Part shown: piece after piece, positions 8,501 to 15,522 of the stretch
Position numbering within the stretch: position 1 is the first letter of the stretch
How the letters are laid out: the number at the start of each line of letters is the position of its first letter
Assembly (NCBI GenBank): GCA_023423935.1
Contig: JAFAEQ010000022.1
Span: forward strand, 1-37,291
Length of the DNA: 37,291 bases
Reading direction: 5' to 3'
Origin: Pseudomonadota bacterium
GTDB lineage: Bacteria > Pseudomonadota > Gammaproteobacteria > Steroidobacterales > Steroidobacteraceae
Program-made: the position numbers and the translations under genes
The notes under the pieces: generated by a model
Database searches by the model: none
What the model was told of the DNA's origin: nothing
The model's input: the letters and a program-made list of their open reading frames with translations, nothing else

Positions 8501-9729
8501 TCGGTGATCGTGGTGCCCGCAGGAATGCCGTTGCCGCTGATCGCTGCTCCGACCTTCAGGCGGCTGTCGACAGCGGTGAGCTGAATCGTGTTCTGGCCGA
8601 TCGTCGTCGCGGGCAGACTGCCGGTGAAGGCGACGGCATCGGACGAAATCGGCTGCGACAGCGTGACCGTGTTGCCCTCGATCTTGGTGATCTTGGTGCC
8701 GGACGGAATGCCGGTCCCGGTCAGGGTCATGCCCTCCGCGAGCCCCAGGCCCACGGCCGGCAGCGTGATCTGCGTGCCGCCGTTCGACACTTCGAACTGC
8801 GAAGCGCTGAAGCTGCGCACGTCGACGAGTTTGAGATCGACGTTGCTGGCTGTGCTCGCGATGGTGTTGCTGAGCTTGATGCCGGTCACGGCGTTGCTTC
8901 CGTCGCGCGTGACTTCGACGATGGTGGTGCCGTCCGGAATCCCGGTGCCGACCACCGACATGCCGGCCACGACGTCTGAAGGGGCCAGCGAAACGAACGA
9001 GGTAGCGCTGATCACATTACTGTTGGCCGTCAGCGTGGCGCCGCTCAGGTTCTTGATCGCGCTGCTGTCGACAGCAAGCGCCGAACCGAAGGTGACGGAG
9101 GTGCCGCTGATGTCACTGATCGTGGTGGCGCCCGTCGCGCCGGTCATGCTGACCACCGCGCCGGATTTGATCAGCGGATTTTCGGAGCTCAGGGTTGCGC
9201 CGGACACGGTGACGTTGCCGCCGGCATCGACCGAGAGCGTGGGCCGGATCTGCAGCGCGCTGACCGCCGTGACGTCGGCGGTCTTGTCGAGCAATGTCAC
9301 CGTCAGACCGGCGACATTCACATCGGGCGAGCTGCCGCCTTCGCCACCTTTGACGACGTTATGCAGGAAGCTGACGTTGTTGAGTTGCAGCGTGCCGCCG
9401 CTGTCGACGAAGAATACTCCGCCCAAGCCGGCACCGCCGCCGCTGCCCGCACCGCCCTCGGTGAAGAAGTTGGTGTAGACCGCATCGCTCGTCTGCAGAT
9501 TGCAGTTGAAGACACCGATCATGCAGCCCGAATCGCCGCCGCCGTCGATCACAGCCGTTTGGGCATGTGCGCCACCCGCTACGAGTAGCGTTGCGAGCGC
9601 GGCGCGCCGGACGGTTTTGGAACGCGAGGACTTGCCGCGCGCCTTAGTAGTTTCCGCTACCGCAACCCAGGCGTTCTTGGCGGTGCTCCAGACGAGACGG
9701 TAGACATGGTTCAGAGAGGCAGATCGCAT
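2578..9729 (-). CDS. Giant type Va autotransporter with mixed repeat passenger
   Basis: A 2383-residue surface protein. Residues 1-25 form an extended signal-peptide region (ESPR; HVYRLVWSTAKNAWVAVAE), followed by a basic stretch and a hydrophobic core ending in AHA at about 56. The passenger has three repeat types. Residues about 190-500 carry at least four units with IPxGTxI followed by VTLS. Residues about 525-755 are a Gly/Ala-rich GGxGG tract. The rest has autotransporter-associated beta-strand repeats (GAGTLTLTG...GGT), including three units of about 147 residues. A GNSPGTL motif precedes the C-terminal beta-barrel (about 2100-2383), which ends in Phe as outer-membrane barrels do. AAGGAG lies eight bases before the ATG. 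It is likely an adhesin or biofilm protein, since no protease triad was seen. The upstream two-component genes on the same strand may control it. Confidence 0.93.
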   Translation of the reverse strand: MRSASLNHVYRLVWSTAKNAWVAVAETTKARGKSSRSKTVRRAALATLLVAGGAHAQTAVIDGGGDSGCMIGVFNCNLQTSDAVYTNFFTEGGAGSGGGAGLGGVFFVDSGGTLQLNNVSFLHNVVKGGEGGSSPDVNVAGLTVTLLDKTADVTAVSALQIRPTLSVDAGGNVTVSGATLSSENPLIKSGAVVSMTGATGATTISDISGTSVTFGSALAVDSSAIKNLSGATLTANSNVISATSFVSLAPSDVVAGMSVVGTGIPDGTTIVEVTRDGSNAVTGIKLSNTIASTASNVDLKLVDVRSFSASQFEVSNGGTQITLPAVGLGLAEGMTLTGTGIPSGTKITKIEGNTVTLSQPISSDAVAFTGSLPATTIGQNTIQLTAVDSRLKVGAAISGNGIPAGTTITDINPSTGVVTLSQNLTGKPNEFSSRSITAQSGTQLTLLSTAGLVVGMQVEGGNIPAGTTISAINGNVVTLSNAPTAAVQGFVASSPYRVGGSLNGISVTGANGRNGGRGVNAPSAIVYITDGEGRDGTRGGSAGNGNGGVGGNGGNGGHGSGGVPFHYELTKDTIEKTADAAQKTAAAVGALAAFPPNPSLSAAHVAAAAVSYAQLGVAIANLTQWGIDLSNGTAGRGGEGGAGGSGGNGSTFYGGGAGGAGGDGGSGALSHTDGGDGGSGGSGGAGGFGAGGGSGGAGGSSGGTGNAADGDSGAGGLGGFGGGVGSNGDGLFGGGGSGYGGAIFVRNGGTLSLTGNVLFRENTVLAGSSNNGGTPGQAAGSDIFMMRGSNVLLAPGNGKTIRVEGQIADDSSASIANGSYAPGAGADLRIGGGGLVQLAGTNTYSGKTILEGATLETTLGRGIHAASSVMFSGQGSLGTLNSGNAGVLLLRENVTQRAGSVVPGQFIWNGAGGFAAATADGITINFGKTDGGTSQVLGWGSSYLANNSTLVFGSEYSQGSVTLQNDINMNGNTGRAAVYGSLAAEATPAQTAYLTGKLTNGGFEVGSAGYAGTLFLTAQNELNAFTLNAGVVSTLGSAGNSGRLLRTSGGNVTINGGVLQLVGTENITSLSVASAGHLLSTGTLTGGTAVNDGLLSYLGETSLDTLTNNANAQLNIAGTLAVSGTLTNQAHGAAFQLGQVTAGGVVNDGAWLVSGERTLATPSLTGSGGFDLTTATDILTLEQRGNSTFAGTFGGEGALIKSGAGTLTLTGASSHAGGTAVTAGTLDTTGGGTLADAGGIAVVTGATFKAGTADTVGAVVNGGTFIVAADQQVASFANAGTTQLVADLTSAGNVVNDGVWAVSGERTLATPTLTGSGVFDLAADELTIDQSAHSTFAGAFEGQGALIKTGAGTLTLTGTSSHLGGTSVEAGTLDTTGGGTLADDGAITIMADATLKAGTADTVGTVINDGTFVVAADQQVASLTNVGTTSLGADLTSVGHVVNDGLMTVSGEHRLATPSLTGNGAFELTTQTDILTVSQAGNSTFAGTFGGAGAFIKDGTGVLTLTGASDHRGGTGVLAGTLDTTGGGTLADDGGIAIANGATFKAGTADTVGAVVNGGTFIVAADQQVASLANAGTTQLAANLASAGAAINDGALNVTGNRQVTTAGLSGGATGVVHLDGASDVLTLNQTENSVYSGQFAGAGSLVKNGAGTLTLDGGVSSMNIGGELVIDQGTVALNGSWILDQSMDVIVNSAIVDSQPVVGTLQLINGDQSIFSLSGAGQIDLGATNRLTVRNGGNFTGTVLGSGALDVRSGSFRIDNDLTSLDPTSVFALGGEEAQASATIGAGATLQFPGVQLQSNATLVVDTGGSVVSNQIGLGGNSLLEIAPNGAVQSGTVEVTDTARLDVRGTLTANDIIVRSDATSPDSAAVLHLGNPFDPTTAGSIIASRTEITGGVLSGNGSFTGHVVMGANSWLNPGNSPGTLQFADLTLGNHSTTQLEVGGSAGQRAAGIDYDVLKISGSLRIEDGASLVIDRLGTDDDLSRGETVKLFEVRDGQVSGKFTSVQKSDGDEALLNVSTGSLIGLGSGGYDDFYGHVARGRNEAAMLDGLMVEDAGGVRQFYGGKLLERLAGAYADGADSASIFAKASPEAYTSLIEQGRQALFFMPEAGIGSDLGEARGGIATVYTRSGKAKNSGYARYDLDADGVQIGYSTGESLIVKASLGMEDGRNRSNTLHASSDGLIGSLAVAKTLPIEGLYLSGRVTYADYNTDASRQTSEGIAKANRIDSNAWLAGIGVMHLARFDRLSLRSTFEVARYDVKVDGFTETNRVSTTDALSVGTLKQDGTALLAGMELSGYLSDDFLLRAGANLVHDLRGDDHGVNASVNGEAATFSVRNPGLGKTQFSVLGAAEYRMGDAGNVGLSLQTFGEKGSQVSLSYSKQF
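4980..6310 (-). repeat. Tandem repeats of about 444 bp inside the autotransporter passenger
   Basis: Near-identical blocks recur with landmarks at 5041, 5488 and 5929, i.e. spacings of 447 and 441 bp (about 147-149 codons). Each encodes a beta-helix segment containing LTLTG, GTLDTTGGGTLAD, KAGTADTVG and VAADQQVAS. The spacing stays a multiple of three, so the reading frame is preserved. Such repeats can expand or contract by recombination and change passenger length. Confidence 0.85.
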
Positions 9730-9802
9730 ACAACGGGCTCCTTGAGAATTCGGACAGGAGCGGCGCCGATGCTGTCGCGACCATGTAAAAAGTCGCTATC
9801 AG

Positions 9803-9818
9803 TGTGATCTATATCACT
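9803..9818. promoter_or_regulatory. CRP/Clp-like operator upstream of the autotransporter gene
   Basis: TGTGATCTATATCACT differs from the consensus TGTGA-N6-TCACA only in the last base. It is centred 81 bp upstream of the autotransporter start codon. The minus-strand sequence just downstream is T-rich and could hold a -10 element (near 9787-9781), which would place the site at a class II activator position. Control by a cAMP- or c-di-GMP-responsive CRP/Clp protein is an inference. Confidence 0.6.
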
Positions 9819-9829
9819 TTTTTCGCCGC

Positions 9830-10018
9830 CTCCCTGCTTCTGCCGCGGAATCTAGGGAGGCGCGCATCGAGAACATTGCAAAAGATTGCGACAGCCGACC
9901 TGCAGCGATTCAACCCTGAGTGTCGGCGCCATTTACAGGGTCGGGAGGGTGATGAGATCCGGTTTCGCCTGCCCTTTCGGCAAGCGTTCATCGCGCAATG
10001 ACTACCGCGGCGCCTTAA
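9830..10018. other. Intergenic spacer between response regulator and autotransporter
   Basis: This is the upstream part of the roughly 290-bp gap on the minus strand. I see no convincing gene, hairpin or repeat. With the adjoining operator region it is long enough to hold an independent promoter for the autotransporter, so the two-component pair and the autotransporter are probably separate transcription units. Confidence 0.5.
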
Positions 10019-10708
10019 TCAATCGATCACGACGGCGCAGCCGAGCTGATAGCCGTGCTTGCGGATGGCGATGATCGAATTCGCGGCGGCACCCACCAGA
10101 GTGAACTTGCGTCGCAAACGGCTGATCGGCACTTCCAGAGCCATCTTGCCCGGAGAGTCGAGCCAGCCGAGCTGCTCGAGGAGCTGCCAGGTTTCGAGAC
10201 GGTGACCGGGCGCACGCACCAGCGCGGCGAGCAGCGTCGCATCCTGCGACGTGAGCGAGGTTTCGCCTGCGGGACCGCGCAACTGCATTCGCTTGAGATC
10301 CAGGCTGAAGCCTCGGCGTGACGCTTGGTCTGTTCGCTGCAGGCGTTTGCCCAACGCGCCCGCCGCCGCGCAAAGCTCCTGGACCGAAACAGGCTTGGTC
10401 AGGTACAGATCCGCCCCGCACTCATAGGCGCCGAGCTTGTCGTCGAGCCGGTTGCGCGCGCTGACTACGATCACACCGAGATCCGGATGACTGAGTTTGA
10501 GACGGCGCGCGAGACTGACGCCGTCCTCACCCGGCAGATTGACGTCGACCACGACCAGATCGAGCGATTGATTACCGAGCGCTTCCTGCAGGAACTCGGC
10601 GCTTTCGACTCCGATCACGCGATGTCCCTGGCTCTGCAGCGCCTCGACTGTAACCAGGCGTAGCGTCTCGTGGTCTTCGACCACAGCGATGTTCAAACAG
10701 GTATCCAT
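10019..10708 (-). CDS. OmpR-type two-component response regulator
   Basis: A 229-residue protein. The receiver domain spans about residues 6-118, with the acidic pair E11/D12, phospho-acceptor D55 (VVVDVNLPG) and the conserved Lys at 105 (LTKP). The winged-helix DNA-binding domain spans about 135-225, with the recognition-helix region ALEVPISRLRRK and a wing ending KHGYQLG. The start overlaps the end of the kinase gene by 16 nt, indicating translational coupling. Its cognate kinase is the neighbouring 7TMR-DISM-type protein. The autotransporter gene, next on the same strand, is a plausible target; this is inference from adjacency only. Confidence 0.92.
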   Translation of the reverse strand: MDTCLNIAVVEDHETLRLVTVEALQSQGHRVIGVESAEFLQEALGNQSLDLVVVDVNLPGEDGVSLARRLKLSHPDLGVIVVSARNRLDDKLGAYECGADLYLTKPVSVQELCAAAGALGKRLQRTDQASRRGFSLDLKRMQLRGPAGETSLTSQDATLLAALVRAPGHRLETWQLLEQLGWLDSPGKMALEVPISRLRRKFTLVGAAANSIIAIRKHGYQLGCAVVID

Positions 10709-12543
10709 AGAGTGAAGCGAGCACGCTGATCAACTGGGTCGTAACGCAGACCGATGTTCAACAGTCCGGCGAGGTCCCGGACGAGATAAAGACCCAGACC
10801 CGAACCGGTGTACTGATGGGCTCGTGGGCTGCGGTAATACTTGTCGAACAGCTTGTCCGGATCGGGTAGCCCCGCGGGGCCGGATAAGTTCTCGATGCAA
10901 AAGCGGACGTACGCCTGCCCGTCGCTCTCGTGCGGCTCGATGCGACACTCGACGTCTGAGCCAGGCGCAGAATATTTGAGCGCGTTGTCGAGCAGGTTGC
11001 TGAGGATGATCTTCAGCAGATGCCGATCGCTTTCCACCACGGGCAGCAAGCCAGTGCTCAGACGTAAACGTTCCGGTGCCGGGCAGGTTGCGAGGATCTC
11101 GGCCATCACCGCCTCCACTCGACAAGGCTCACGACGTGGCTTGAAACGGCCCTGCTGCAGCAGATCCGCTTGCCGGCACCGCTCGACCACCGCATCCATG
11201 TCATCGAGTGTCGCCAGTGCGTAGCGTCGGGTGCCTTCGGAGGGCGCAGGCAACTGAAAAACCATTTTGACTGCGGCGATTGGCGTCTTCAGCTCATGCG
11301 TCAGCATGTCCATGAAGCGCGCCTGCTCGGCAGCGCGTTGCCGCTCGGCGTCGAGCAACGTGTGGGTCATCCGCACTTCCATTTCGGCGTGCCGCCGTGC
11401 CTCGACCAGGCCGCGAGTGCGTTGATGCAAGATGGCACACATCACTGCTGCAGCGACCACGCCCTGGCTCAATGGCGCATCGACGATCCATTCGACGCCG
11501 GATGAAAGCAGTCCCAGCATCGGCAGCATCATCACGGTGAGAGCACCCGCCTGCAGCAAGACGAGACCGCGGACGATGCGCCGCTCACGCTCGGGCCCTG
11601 CGCTCATTGACAGCGCGATCAACGGTGTCAGCAAGCTGAGCAACAGTACGACGTAGCTGTTGATCTGCAGCGCGAGCCGGATCTGGCCCGCGGCCATGAA
11701 GCAGAGTTCGACTCCGAACACCAGTAACAGACCATGCAGAACACGCAGGCCGAGAGCGGAGGCGGCGTAGTCGCGAAACACGTGGCGATAGAAAAGGACG
11801 CCGGTGGCGACGCTGCCCAGCACCAGGACGCTGGTAATCGTGTCGCCCCAGTGCGCTTGCGCGCCGGGAATGAAGTACGCCAGATAACCGTTGAGCGCGA
11901 TGAACGAGGCGATCTGTGTTGCCAGATAAAGCAGGAACACCGCCGCCAAACGTGAGCGCAGGTTGATGATGCCGAGCACCGCGACGACGGCCATCGCCAG
12001 CATGACGCTGAGATAGATGGCGTGGATCAACTGACGAACGAGATCGTCTGTGCGCCCGTCGGCGGGCGATAGCGCCTCCACGACCAGGAGCGAACTGCTG
12101 GTGGTTTTGAGCCGCAGGTAATAGGTCGTCTCTTCCTGCACCGGCGCCACGAGAAATCCGAGGGTCGTGGCCGGACGATCCGGATTGGCGTGGCGATCAC
12201 CGGTCACGCGGCGCAGCCACGCGCCCGGCTGTACCGGATCCGGTTCGTAGAGCGCGATTTCATCGAGAAAAGTCGGACGGATTCGCAACTCGAACGTGCT
12301 GCCCTCTTGCAACGCTCGCACGGTGACGCGCAGCCAGTGCGCCGCATCGCTGAAGCCGCCGACCAGGATCGCGCCGGCCTCCGTGAATTCCTTGCGCGCG
12401 ACGGCCTCGATGTCCAGATCACCCTCGCGGTCCACGAAGACGGCACGCGAGATCACCAGATCGTCCGCGCAGGCCTGTGCGCAGAGGAAGAGTCCCAACA
12501 GCAAGCTGACGAGGAGAGCCTTGAAGTACGAGTAGAGCGCCAA
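10693..12543 (-). CDS. Sensor histidine kinase with 7TMR-DISM-type input region
   Basis: A 616-residue membrane kinase. It begins with a signal peptide (hydrophobic core at about 8-22, ending near CADD), then a periplasmic beta-rich region (about 27-165) resembling 7TMR-DISM extracellular domains that bind small ligands such as carbohydrates. A block of about seven membrane helices follows (about 170-370). The cytoplasmic part has a HisKA domain with phospho-acceptor His 416 (LTHELKTP) and an ATP-binding domain with the N-box NLLDNALKY and G-box GSGLGLYLV. The start used is TTG at 12543, with no clear ribosome-binding site. It is kept because it gives a good signal peptide; a different TTG nearby is possible. 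It shares an operon with the response regulator that overlaps its end. Confidence 0.88.
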   Translation of the reverse strand: MALYSYFKALLVSLLLGLFLCAQACADDLVISRAVFVDREGDLDIEAVARKEFTEAGAILVGGFSDAAHWLRVTVRALQEGSTFELRIRPTFLDEIALYEPDPVQPGAWLRRVTGDRHANPDRPATTLGFLVAPVQEETTYYLRLKTTSSSLLVVEALSPADGRTDDLVRQLIHAIYLSVMLAMAVVAVLGIINLRSRLAAVFLLYLATQIASFIALNGYLAYFIPGAQAHWGDTITSVLVLGSVATGVLFYRHVFRDYAASALGLRVLHGLLLVFGVELCFMAAGQIRLALQINSYVVLLLSLLTPLIALSMSAGPERERRIVRGLVLLQAGALTVMMLPMLGLLSSGVEWIVDAPLSQGVVAAAVMCAILHQRTRGLVEARRHAEMEVRMTHTLLDAERQRAAEQARFMDMLTHELKTPIAAVKMVFQLPAPSEGTRRYALATLDDMDAVVERCRQADLLQQGRFKPRREPCRVEAVMAEILATCPAPERLRLSTGLLPVVESDRHLLKIILSNLLDNALKYSAPGSDVECRIEPHESDGQAYVRFCIENLSGPAGLPDPDKLFDKYYRSPRAHQYTGSGLGLYLVRDLAGLLNIGLRYDPVDQRARFTLWIPV

Positions 12544-13005
12544 GTGAGAAAGATTTACACGATTGAAGGGATGCCAGCGCTGACAGCAATGGCTTCCGGT
12601 TACACGATATGTCGCCCCCCGCTTGCAAGAAAAGATTCACACATCGTTGAGCACGCGCGACAGTGTATCTGTGATAGCGCGCCGATGGAGTGCGATGAAC
12701 GCTTACATCGCGCACACATCCCACGCGTGCCAGACGCGCGAAGAGAATTCAGATCCAGCGACGCGGGCTCGCTATCACAATCCCGCAACACGCACGTCTC
12801 CAATGAAGAATAGAGCTCGCGATAAGCGCATCGAGTGTGTACGCCGCTATCCATCGCGCCGATGACGAATGAAGGCTTGCTTGTCAGCAACGGCGCGGCG
12901 CCCGGCACCGAAGGAAACCCGCTGAGCATCCAAAGGCAGAAGAGCCGTCCGACTAAAGTCAGACTAAAGTCGGGTCCGCGGGGGGAGAGGCACTTGCGAT
13001 CGCCG
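12544..13005. other. Gene-poor spacer with a doubled GACTAAAGTC motif
   Basis: About 460 bp between the kinase and the ArsR-type gene with no convincing coding frame. The only notable structure is two exact copies of GACTAAAGTC at 12951-12960 and 12962-12971. They are 11 bp apart, each with inverted GACT/AGTC ends, just downstream of the ArsR-type gene. They could be a protein-binding site or chance. Confidence 0.4.
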
Positions 13006-13695
13006 CTAAGCAAATAATCTGCGTAGCTCCCGCTCACCCGCTGGACGCAAGTGAACGCATCTCGATCTCGGATCGCGCACCGCCCAGCGCAGTTCGAGAA
13101 TGCGGTCGAGCAGTGCAGCGCCGACGGCGCCCGCGAGATGATGGCGGCGCTCGCTCCAATCCATGCAGATGCGACACAGGGTACGTTTCTGTCGTTGCAG
13201 CGCTGAGGTATCGATGCCGAGAGCGTCCAGCAACGATCTTCCGTCAGCGCTCAACTGGATGCCGTTGTGAGCGTTGTCGAATGCATGTCGTTGCTGCAGT
13301 CGGGCGTAGAGCGATACGGCGATTTCGCCCGCAAGATGGTCGTAGCACACCCGCGCCTTGCGTAAGGCCGGATCGCGAGGACCGGTGTGAAGCGTCCTGT
13401 CGAGCGTCTGTCGGTGGATTGAAGAGGCGACACCCATGAGGCTTTCGAGCAACTGGGCTACCTCTTCGCCAGAGATACGGAAGTATCGATGTCTTCCTTG
13501 CGGCTCCATGGCGATCAGTCGCGCGTCCAGCAGTTTGCGCAGATGAACGCTGGTCGTCTGCTTCGTGATACCTGCGACACGGGCCAGTTCCGTGGCGGTG
13601 AGTGCCCGACCGCCCATCAATGCATTGAGCATTTCAGCGCGTGCGGGATCGCCGATGGTCGCTGCGATACTGGCGATGCCGGGTCCGTTGCTCAT
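13006..13695 (-). CDS. ArsR-family winged-helix transcriptional regulator
   Basis: About 229 residues from ATG 13695; a GTG at 13728 is an upstream alternative, and neither has a strong ribosome-binding site. The N-terminus (IAATIGDPARAEMLNALMGG) and the helix-turn-helix (ALTATELARVAGITKQTTSVHLRKLL) are typical of the ArsR family, with a wing at GRHRYFRIS. The C-terminal half (about 110-229) is a larger Arg/Leu-rich domain with two Cys (CRIC), found in the longer ArsR subfamily whose ligands are mostly unknown. The classic ArsR metal motif ELCVCDL is absent. It is divergent from the two-gene operon at 13801, which it probably controls. Confidence 0.88.
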   Translation of the reverse strand: MSNGPGIASIAATIGDPARAEMLNALMGGRALTATELARVAGITKQTTSVHLRKLLDARLIAMEPQGRHRYFRISGEEVAQLLESLMGVASSIHRQTLDRTLHTGPRDPALRKARVCYDHLAGEIAVSLYARLQQRHAFDNAHNGIQLSADGRSLLDALGIDTSALQRQKRTLCRICMDWSERRHHLAGAVGAALLDRILELRWAVRDPRSRCVHLRPAGERELRRLFA

Positions 13696-13800
13696 GATGC
13701 ACGTACTGCCACGATTCGCATCGCGCACGGTTCGATGCGTGACGAACCGTCAGTGGGACGACGGGCACTACGATGGCCACTCTGCCTCGTGGAGAACGAC

Positions 13801-14154
13801 ATGCTGACTTGCCTGATCCGCTATGAGATCGATCCGTTTCAGATCGATGCCTTCTGCGAGTATGCGCAGCGCTGGGGCGAAATCATACCGCGCTGCGGCG
13901 GCACGCTCGTGGGCTACTTCCTGCCGCATGAGGGGACGAACTACGAAGCATGGGGATTGATCTCATTCGCGAGCCTCGCCGACTACGAACGCTATCGCGT
14001 ACGCCTCAAATCCGATGATGGCGGCGCAGCGAACTTCGCCTTCGCGCGCGAGCGTCGATGCATTCTGCGTGAGGAAAGGACGTTCGTCCGCGGTGTCGAG
14101 GGCACGCTGAATCTTGCCGCTCGCTCAGTCAGCTCGTCGGGAGCCGCATCATGA
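13801..14154 (+). CDS. NIPSNAP-like dimeric alpha/beta-barrel protein
   Basis: A 117-residue protein starting at ATG 13801, with GGAG seven bases upstream. The pattern IRYEID at the start, then F..YA..W, GG.L.GYF, and an aromatic F.S...Y..YR.R segment matches the NIPSNAP family, small ferredoxin-like proteins. Their role is mostly unknown, and some act as oxygenase-like or ligand-binding proteins. Its stop overlaps the start of the next gene (ATGA), so the two are co-translated. Divergence from the ArsR-type gene 105 bp away suggests joint regulation. Confidence 0.8.
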   Translation: MLTCLIRYEIDPFQIDAFCEYAQRWGEIIPRCGGTLVGYFLPHEGTNYEAWGLISFASLADYERYRVRLKSDDGGAANFAFARERRCILREERTFVRGVEGTLNLAARSVSSSGAAS

Positions 14155-14486
14155 TCGCCGTCATCTTCGAAGCCACCCCGCACGAGGCACACAAGGACGA
14201 ATACTTCGACACGGCAGCCGCGCTCAGACCGTTGCTCCAGGAGATCGACGGATTCCTCTCGATCGAACGCTTCGAGAGTTTGACGACGCCGGGCAAGCTC
14301 CTGTCTCTATCGTTCTGGCGCGATGAAGCTGCTGTAGCGCAGTGGCGCAACGTTCCACGACATCGGGCTGCGCAGCATGCGGGACGTGAGTCCATCTTCG
14401 CCGACTACCGACTGCGCGTTGCCCACGTGGTTCGGGACTACGGCCCAAACGATCGCGATCAGGCGCCTGCGGATAGCTGCCGTTGA
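14151..14486 (+). CDS. Antibiotic-biosynthesis-monooxygenase (ABM) domain protein
   Basis: A 111-residue protein translationally coupled to the preceding gene by an ATGA overlap. It has the ABM pattern: VIFEATPHE near the start, L....DGFLSIERFES, then a SFWRDEAAVAQWRN segment and HR.AQ..GR. Such proteins are ferredoxin-like dimers; some oxidise polyketide or quinol substrates without cofactors, others degrade heme. No heme-oxygenase-specific residue pattern is obvious. Pairing with a NIPSNAP-like protein under an ArsR-type regulator suggests handling of a toxic small aromatic or reactive compound (inference). Confidence 0.85.
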   Translation: MIAVIFEATPHEAHKDEYFDTAAALRPLLQEIDGFLSIERFESLTTPGKLLSLSFWRDEAAVAQWRNVPRHRAAQHAGRESIFADYRLRVAHVVRDYGPNDRDQAPADSCR

Positions 14487-14637
14487 GCGCGTGCCCAACA
14501 CGTCAGGAACACTTCGAGACTTGGAAACGCCGCGGTCCGACGCCGCGAGAGGCCAACAACGCGCGAGAGTGGGCGCAACGAGATCGGCGGCTTAGAGGAT
14601 CAGAGACAGTTGCTCCTCTAGTGAGATCAGCGTTTGG

Positions 14638-14936
14638 CTACGGGAAGGTGCTCTTACAGTCTTTGCCGCTATGGCGCCACGCGCGTATCACATTACCTTC
14701 GTCGACGTCCCAGGTAACCGTACATTCCTCTCCTTCCAGCATGTAAGAACGGCTAGTGAGCCCGGCCTCATTCGGCCCGCCAACCCCAACCTGGATCGCT
14801 GGCCTGCATAGTCTTCTTCGAACTCATCAAGACTGCTCCCAACCCAAGACGTCATCGTGCTCTCGAACAGGTGAGTGCATGCACTTGTCGCCGCTATGAA
14901 GATGCAGACTATCGCCAAGAGTGACGGTCGATTCAT
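14638..14936 (-). pseudogene. Frameshifted small lipoprotein gene
   Basis: From ATG 14936 (preceded by GGAGGAG) the frame encodes a lipoprotein signal with lipobox ATSAC (Cys 20), then TMTSWVGSSLDEFEEDYA. Near 14827 the frame is lost. Another minus-strand frame continues with the expected tail of the same family, including AIQVGVGGPNEAG, EGEECTVTWDVDEGNVIRAW and GKDC, to a TAG at 14638. The family, which I know only as small lipoproteins with SW(I/V)G...DEL near the start and C...W.VD..G.I...W...G..C at the end, is normally one frame of about 95 residues. A 1-2 base indel or a sequencing error explains the break. If real, it kills the gene. Confidence 0.65.
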
Positions 14937-15194
14937 TTCACTCCTCCATCTGCTGCGCGAGAACCAATGCAGTAGCCCGGCCTCTCAAGAGCGCACCCTA
15001 GCGCTCGCTCATCATCAATAGCGACGAAGCCACTATCGGTCACGCTCCTGCGATTTCTGCACAGAGCGGCTGAGACAGTTATCCATGCTCCCGGCCCCGC
15101 GCCGGAAGCGCTCCATCAGCCCTTCTCCCTTCTCTGGGAACGTCCGCGCCGGCCGCAAGTTTCACGACAGACTCGCTTGCTAGCTTGTCTTCCG

Positions 15195-15455
15195 ATGACG
15201 GATCAACTGCTCGAGGGACCCGCCGTGTTGCAGGGATTCTTGCCGCTTGCCGCTCTTATATATGTATTCGCCTCGCATCCGGCGCATGCCCACGCGCAAC
15301 ACGCGAATAAGTGTGGGCTTCCTGGACGCATCGTGGACTCGGTGACTGGACGCGCGTTACTGACGGCCACTGTGCCCTCACGCGCAATCAACGGGTTCAC
15401 GATCGGTGGCGGATTCACACTACTGGGCGGCCTGCCAAGTAGAACTGCTAAGTAG
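15195..15455 (+). CDS. Possible short exported protein or gene fragment
   Basis: An 86-codon frame with a signal-peptide-like stretch (FLPLAALIYVFA... AHAHA) followed by LPGRIVDSVTGRALLTATV. The latter resembles the first strands of a carboxypeptidase-regulatory-like domain, the same kind of domain that begins the TonB-dependent receptor just downstream. It stops after 45 further residues, so it may be a leftover duplicate N-terminus. No ribosome-binding site is evident. Confidence 0.25.
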   Translation: MTDQLLEGPAVLQGFLPLAALIYVFASHPAHAHAQHANKCGLPGRIVDSVTGRALLTATVPSRAINGFTIGGGFTLLGGLPSRTAK

Positions 15456-15522
15456 AGTTCGAATTCGTTCTCTGCCCAGTTTGCATCATCACGAGATCAT
15501 CCACTTCTCACCAGGTCTTGCC

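Noticed and set aside
8032..9478. Two further long plus-strand frames opposite the autotransporter N-terminus
   Set aside because: Same cause: antisense openness of GC-rich repetitive coding DNA. There are no recognisable motifs.
12951..12971. Operator pair GACTAAAGTC x2
   Set aside because: It lies downstream of the ArsR-type gene and not at a promoter. It is recorded as a motif, but there is not enough support for a regulatory site.
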